Below are positions 30,524 to 33,648 of a stretch of DNA of 33,648 nt, one piece after another. The notes under the pieces are model-generated. The model ran no database searches, was not told the origin of the DNA, and saw nothing but the letters and a program-made list of their open reading frames with translations. The stretch covers positions 1 to 33,648 of the forward strand of contig JAUXOF010000046.1 of NCBI GenBank assembly GCA_030682405.1, written 5' to 3'. The stretch is from Thermodesulfovibrionales bacterium. GTDB lineage: Bacteria; Nitrospirota; Thermodesulfovibrionia; Thermodesulfovibrionales; JdFR-86. The position numbers and the translations under genes were made by a program. Position 1 is the first letter of the stretch; each line of letters opens with the position of its first letter.

Positions 30524-31486
30524 GTGTCCCTCCTTGAACTCAAGGGACTGAGCATCTCATTCAGGACAAGACCGGTGGAGGTGGTAAGCGACCTGAGCTT
30601 CCAACTCAACGAAGGTGAGGTGTTCGGCCTCGTAGGCGAAAGCGGCTGCGGAAAAAGCCTCACCGCCCTCTCCATTATGGGCATCCTTCCTCAGAACTTC
30701 AAGACCGGCGGGGTCGTAAACCTCAGGGGCAGAAACCTCCTTTCGCTCGGCCCGGAGGAGATGAGGGACATAAGGGGCAGGGAGATAGGCATGGTGTTTC
30801 AGGAGCCCATGACATCTCTGAACCCTGTCCTCAGGGTCGGCTATCAGATAGCAGAGGCAGTCACAAGCCATTTCAGGGTCTCAAAGGAAGAGGCCCGCGA
30901 AAGGACGCTCGAATTGCTCAAGGCCGTAAGAATGCCCTCTCCTCATGTGCGCATGAAGGAATACCCGCACCAGATGTCCGGGGGGATGAGGCAGAGGGTG
31001 ATGATAGCCATGGCCATAGCCTGCAACCCGGCGGTGCTCATTGCGGACGAGCCCACTACAGCCCTTGACGTGACCATAGAGGCCCAGATACTTGAGCTCC
31101 TGAACGGACTCATGGAATCCGGAAACATGGCCGTGCTCCTCATAACCCATGACCTTGGGATAATAAGGGAAAACGCAAAGCAGGTCGCAATCATGTATGC
31201 CGGAAGGCTTGTGGAGAAGTCGCCTGTGGAGGGGATATTCACGGCCGCAAGACACCCCTACACAATCGGGCTTATGGAGTCCCTGCCGGGCCAAAGGGGA
31301 GTTGCGCTCAAGCCCATTCCTGGCTCTGTGCCCAAGCCCGGGATGCTGCCTCCGGGGTGCAAGTTCTCGGACAGGTGCAGGTTCATGAAGCCGGAGTGCC
31401 AAGCGGATGAGCCTCCTTTAAGGCAGGTCACTGAGGGCCACTTCTCAAGGTGCATAAGGGCTGAGGAGATGAGATGGCCCTCTTAG
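30524..31486 (+). CDS. oppD: oligopeptide ABC transporter ATP-binding protein (OppD/DppD type)
   Basis: This 320-aa ATPase has Walker A GESGCGKS (38-45), a Q-loop in VFQEPMTSLNPV, and the ABC signature MSGGMRQR (LSGGQ equivalent). Walker B is VLIADEPTTALD and the H-loop lies in LLITHDLG. The OppD/DppD C-terminal extension carries cysteines (PGCKFSDRC, KPEC) that bind a cluster in some homologues. It powers peptide import with OppF as partner. The start is GTG, 6 nt after the TPR gene. It overlaps oppF by 13 nt. The permeases OppB/OppC and binding protein OppA are not next to it, so the pair must work with proteins encoded elsewhere. Confidence 0.93.
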   Translation: MSLLELKGLSISFRTRPVEVVSDLSFQLNEGEVFGLVGESGCGKSLTALSIMGILPQNFKTGGVVNLRGRNLLSLGPEEMRDIRGREIGMVFQEPMTSLNPVLRVGYQIAEAVTSHFRVSKEEARERTLELLKAVRMPSPHVRMKEYPHQMSGGMRQRVMIAMAIACNPAVLIADEPTTALDVTIEAQILELLNGLMESGNMAVLLITHDLGIIRENAKQVAIMYAGRLVEKSPVEGIFTAARHPYTIGLMESLPGQRGVALKPIPGSVPKPGMLPPGCKFSDRCRFMKPECQADEPPLRQVTEGHFSRCIRAEEMRWPS

Positions 31487-32430
31487 AGGTAAAGGCCCTC
31501 AAAAAGCACTTCACGGTGAGCATATCGCCCATGCGTCATGCAACGCTCAAGGCGGTTGACGGAATAGACTTCAGCCTTGATAAAAACCGCGTGTTTGCGC
31601 TCGTCGGAGAAAGCGGCTGCGGCAAGTCCACGGTCGCAAGGCTTCTTCTCAGGCTCATCGCGCCGACGGCAGGGGAGATACGCTTCAGGGGGGAAAACAT
31701 CCTCGGCTTAAAAGGCGGGGCGCTTAAGGCGTTCAGGAAGTCCGTGCAGATTATCTTTCAGGACCCGTTTGCCTCCCTGAACCCAAGGATGACGGTCTTT
31801 GACGCACTCTCCGAGCCGCTTAAAATACACGGGCTTGCGGGCAGGGCGGAACTTAAGGACAGGGTATCCGAACTCCTCCAGAGTGTCGGGCTCGGCGACG
31901 TCCTTGACTCCTACCCGCACGAGTTCAGCGGCGGCCAGAGGCAGAGGATATGCATTGCAAGGGCGCTTGCCGTCTCGCCCGAGGTCATAGTGGCCGATGA
32001 GCCGCTTTCCGCGCTTGACGTATCCATTCAGGCCCAGATTCTTAACCTGCTCCTTGAGCTTAAGGAGCGGACAGGAATCTCGTTCGTCTTCATAAGCCAC
32101 GACCTCAGGGTCGTAGAATACCTCAGCGACGAGGTGGCTGTGATGTATCTCGGAAAGATAGTGGAGGTTTCAAAGACGGAAGACCTCTTCGGCAGTCCTC
32201 TCCATCCCTATACCGAAATCCTGCTTTCCTCTGCGCCCTCTATAAAGGCCGATGGCAGAAAGAAACCGGAGCTTAAGGGCGAGGTTCCAAGCCCCATAAA
32301 CATCCCCTCAGGATGCCCTTTTCATCCGAGATGCCATAGGAGGTTTGAGCCATGCGAGAGGGTTGTCCCGGAGCTGAGGCAATACAAAGGAAGGCAGGTC
32401 GCATGCCATCTCAGGAACCCGGCTATCTGA
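31474..32430 (+). CDS. oppF: oligopeptide ABC transporter ATP-binding protein (OppF/DppF type)
   Basis: This 318-aa ATPase has Walker A GESGCGKS (45-52), Q-loop IIFQDPFASLNPRM, and signature FSGGQRQRICIARAL. Walker B is VIVADEPLSALD, the H-loop is in FISHDLRVVEYL, and a C-terminal GCPFHPRC segment with a further cysteine completes the family pattern. It would form a heterodimer with OppD on the inner membrane. All catalytic motifs are intact. The ATG lies inside the last codons of oppD (13-nt overlap). No transporter gene follows; the next 80 nt hold a GC-rich stem-loop and then a broken TPR gene. Confidence 0.93.
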   Translation: MALLEVKALKKHFTVSISPMRHATLKAVDGIDFSLDKNRVFALVGESGCGKSTVARLLLRLIAPTAGEIRFRGENILGLKGGALKAFRKSVQIIFQDPFASLNPRMTVFDALSEPLKIHGLAGRAELKDRVSELLQSVGLGDVLDSYPHEFSGGQRQRICIARALAVSPEVIVADEPLSALDVSIQAQILNLLLELKERTGISFVFISHDLRVVEYLSDEVAVMYLGKIVEVSKTEDLFGSPLHPYTEILLSSAPSIKADGRKKPELKGEVPSPINIPSGCPFHPRCHRRFEPCERVVPELRQYKGRQVACHLRNPAI

Positions 32431-32442
32431 GGAGTTCCGCAT

Positions 32443-32458
32443 CCGGCTGTGCCGCCGG
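32443..32458 (+). other. GC-rich stem-loop after oppF
   Basis: CCGGC (32443-32447) pairs with GCCGG (32454-32458) over a 6-nt loop. The sequence CCGGCTGTGCCGCC is then almost repeated as CCGGCTGTACCGCC. It lacks a T tract. It may end the opp operon or be a REP-like palindrome, given the REP-associated transposase remnant 250 nt away. Confidence 0.35.
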
Positions 32459-32489
32459 CTGTACCGCCTTGAAATAACCTTATTAAACA

Positions 32490-32502
32490 TTGTAAATTAC
32501 AA
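32490..32502. promoter_or_regulatory. 13-bp palindrome before the broken TPR gene
   Basis: TTGTAA-A-TTACAA is a perfect 6-1-6 inverted repeat ending 5 nt before the ATG at 32508. It could be an operator, but AT-rich palindromes of this size also arise by chance. Confidence 0.2.
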
Positions 32503-32507
32503 CCGAT

Positions 32508-32741
32508 ATGGACGAACTACATTATAAAGAACAGAATGAAAAAGCGATAGAACTTGCGCGGGGCGGCAAATTAGAAGAAGCCGTAAAAATCTTTTCAACC
32601 CTGCCCGGCTTGGCTAAAAATCATGGACAAAAACACGAGGCTTACTATAACTGGGGCACCGCGCTTTCCGACCTTGCCAAACTTAAAGCCCTGTCCTTTA
32701 ATGATATTAGCCGTGCGATACGACCCCGACATCCATCATAG
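32508..32741 (+). pseudogene. truncated TPR protein fragment
   Basis: The 77-codon frame begins with one convincing TPR-like unit (KAIELARGGKLEEAVKIFST, then KHEAYYNWGTALSDLAKLK) and then loses protein character (ALSFNDISRAIRPRHPS) before a TAG. The loss coincides with the start of the REP-associated transposase remnant in another frame at about 32701. The same frame is open again after the TAG to a TGA at 32841-32843, reading KVLKAQWMGLFERWGIFHKP and onward. I read this as the 5' part of a TPR gene broken by insertion and decay. It has no Shine-Dalgarno, so expression is doubtful. Confidence 0.55.
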
Positions 32742-32820
32742 AAAGTCCTTAAGGCCCAATGGATGGGATTATTCGAGCGATGGGGCATATTTCATAAACC
32801 CGGAAAATATTACGAATTAA
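32701..32820 (+). pseudogene. N-terminal remnant of a REP-associated tyrosine transposase (RAYT)
   Basis: The frame from ATG at 32701 to TAA at 32818 encodes 39 residues containing YDPDIHHRKSLRPNGWDYSS and then DGAYF. This is the characteristic N-terminus of Y1-type REP-associated transposases, normally H-H-R-R-S-I-R-L-x-G-Y-D-Y-S followed by G-x-Y-F-V-T-I-C-T. After GAYFI the similarity stops and a stop codon follows, so the catalytic HUH and Tyr parts are absent. It is a dead fragment overlapping the broken TPR gene in another frame. Its end meets the hepT stop codon coming from the other strand. Confidence 0.65.
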
Positions 32821-33173
32821 GAGGGCGCGGCTTTGATTGACTCTAAAAGTTGAATGAGCTTGCCCTTTAGAGGCGGTAATTTATTCGTAACGATTTGCCA
32901 GACGATTTTATAGTCAATGCCGAAATATTCGTGTGATAGGATATTCCGAAAATCCTTGATAGTCCTCCAGTCGATTTCCAAAGAGCGCGCTTTAATATCG
33001 TCCGAAATTCGAGAGGCCGCTTCGCCTATGACCTCAAGCTCTCTCACTGTCGCCGAAATGGTTTTCCTCTCCAGAATGAAAAAATCGTAATCGTAACCAC
33101 GGACAAAATCCTCTATGGCTTCGATTGAATTAAGCATGTCCTGCAAATAAAGCGCATCGGGCCGTTTAGACAT
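32817..33173 (-). CDS. hepT: HepT-type HEPN ribonuclease toxin (DUF86)
   Basis: This 118-aa all-helical HEPN protein has the RNase motif R-x4-H in RNILSHEYF (R76, H81) and the tyrosine Y83 two residues after it. Together they make the RX4HXY motif whose Tyr is AMPylated by the partner MntA in characterised pairs. It would cut RNA when free. The gene overlaps mntA by 8 nt, so antitoxin and toxin translation are coupled. All key residues are present, so the pair looks functional. Its 3' end touches the RAYT remnant on the other strand. Confidence 0.9.
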   Translation of the reverse strand: MSKRPDALYLQDMLNSIEAIEDFVRGYDYDFFILERKTISATVRELEVIGEAASRISDDIKARSLEIDWRTIKDFRNILSHEYFGIDYKIVWQIVTNKLPPLKGKLIQLLESIKAAPS

Positions 33174-33456
33174 AAATGATTTCTTGTTTAACCCTTTCGG
33201 TAACGGAAGGTTTTAACGTGGACTCGACGCCGAGATCAATCTTCTTGTGAAGGTTATCTTCGAGGAAATGCAGGAGCCTGAAGAAGTTGTCGGCCCTCTG
33301 GTCGTCATAAAGTTCCACGGCGATATCGATGTCGCTGTCATCGCGGGCGTCGCCCCTTGCATAACTTCCGAATAGCCCTATGCTTATAACTCCGAGCCGC
33401 TCTTTAAACTCCGATTTATGGGACTTTAAAAAATCAATGACATCGGCCTGGGTCAT
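33166..33456 (-). CDS. mntA: MntA-type nucleotidyltransferase antitoxin
   Basis: This 96-aa minimal nucleotidyltransferase has the exact GSX10DXD active-site motif, from G30-S31 (GSYARGDARDD) to D42-I-D44. In HepT-MntA systems it transfers AMP from ATP to a HepT tyrosine and silences the toxin. It comes first in the operon, with hepT overlapping its end. AGGAGG lies 13 nt upstream of the ATG at 33456, a longer than usual spacing, but no closer in-frame start exists. A TGGTATAAT promoter precedes it. Confidence 0.9.
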   Translation of the reverse strand: MTQADVIDFLKSHKSEFKERLGVISIGLFGSYARGDARDDSDIDIAVELYDDQRADNFFRLLHFLEDNLHKKIDLGVESTLKPSVTERVKQEIIYV

Positions 33457-33489
33457 GACTAATTTTCAACCTCCTCTTTTCTATGCTCG

Positions 33490-33498
33490 ATTATACCA
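33490..33498 (-). promoter_or_regulatory. extended -10 promoter of mntA-hepT
   Basis: The minus strand reads TGGTATAAT, identical to the wbp operon box at 8417-8425. Transcription would start near 33483, giving a leader of about 27 nt that holds the AGGAGG ribosome-binding site. Confidence 0.6.
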
Positions 33499-33588
33499 TG
33501 AAAAACCAGAAGTCATAAATATCAAATGCCCTGGTTTAGAAAAGCGTTGACAGTTTATGAAACACCGGTGGGAAAACGCATATTAACT

Positions 33589-33614
33589 GCCAAATAGGAC
33601 ATTTCTACTTTGGC
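33589..33614. repeat. imperfect inverted repeat at right edge
   Basis: GCCAAA (33589-33594) and TTTGGC (33609-33614) are perfect inverted arms, and TAG/CTA next to them extend the stem with one bulge. The enclosed GGACATTTCTACTTTGG wording resembles ends of some integrase-type insertion sequences, but no transposase is visible. Apart from this the last 150 bases hold no recognisable gene. Confidence 0.25.
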
Positions 33615-33648
33615 TTGACCGAACCCCTACATCCTATTGATTTGTGAC

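Noticed and set aside
30881-31402. 173-codon minus-strand ORF opposite oppD
   Set aside because: It is a shadow frame in GC-rich coding DNA; oppD has every ABC ATPase motif and the shadow matches no family.

Overview
The window is a piece of a Gram-negative bacterial chromosome that probably belongs to an anaerobe. The evidence is an O-antigen-type sugar pathway, a lipoprotein protease, the non-mevalonate isoprenoid gene ispG, a corrinoid-reductive-activation protein and a very large ATP-dependent Fe-S activase. The mix would suit a Nitrospirota or Desulfobacterota lineage, but no rRNA or other phylogenetic marker is present, so the phylum is an inference.

Bases 1-8392 (minus strand) are one tight surface-polysaccharide operon read leftward from a promoter at about 8420. 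WbpA, WbpI, a WbpB-WbpD fusion and WbpE together account for every step from UDP-GlcNAc to UDP-2,3-diacetamido-mannuronic acid. They are followed by a PP-loop (APS reductase / CysD-like) protein, a sulfatase-fold enzyme with Thr at the formylglycine position, a possible 31-aa ORF and a Wzx-type flippase cut by the window edge. The left end looks more AT-rich than the rest.

Bases 8528-12770 (plus) form a second tightly overlapping operon: exported TPR protein, mltG, ispG, panC and a small thioredoxin-fold-like protein. On the opposite strand lie a ferredoxin-ASKHA corrinoid activator (12816-14720) and a surface protein of four FN3 domains plus seven RCC1 repeats (14788-17088). Bases 17182-22643 (plus) form a cell-wall recycling block: NagZ-like GH3 hexosaminidase, sodium/solute symporter, short NagA-like deacetylase and an M48 lipoprotein protease with TPRs. 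Next come a membrane GAF-GGDEF diguanylate cyclase and a 1402-aa double-ASKHA/dehydratase-like activase. A 31-aa AURKAIP1/COX24 (mS38-like) protein with a perfect ribosome-binding site lies directly behind the activase.

Bases 28972-33456 hold a DUF1460 (NlpC/P60-like) amidase (minus), a cytoplasmic TPR protein, an OppD/OppF ATPase pair without permeases, a broken TPR gene beside an N-terminal remnant of a REP-associated transposase, and an intact MntA/HepT toxin-antitoxin pair (minus).

One pattern runs through the window. At seven gene starts a -10-like box, usually an extended one (TGn plus hexamer), sits only 5-10 nt before the start codon and no Shine-Dalgarno sequence is visible, which suggests leaderless or nearly leaderless mRNAs. 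No tRNA, rRNA, CRISPR array or intact insertion sequence was seen. The only terminal or internal stretches without a gene are shorter than 300 bases.
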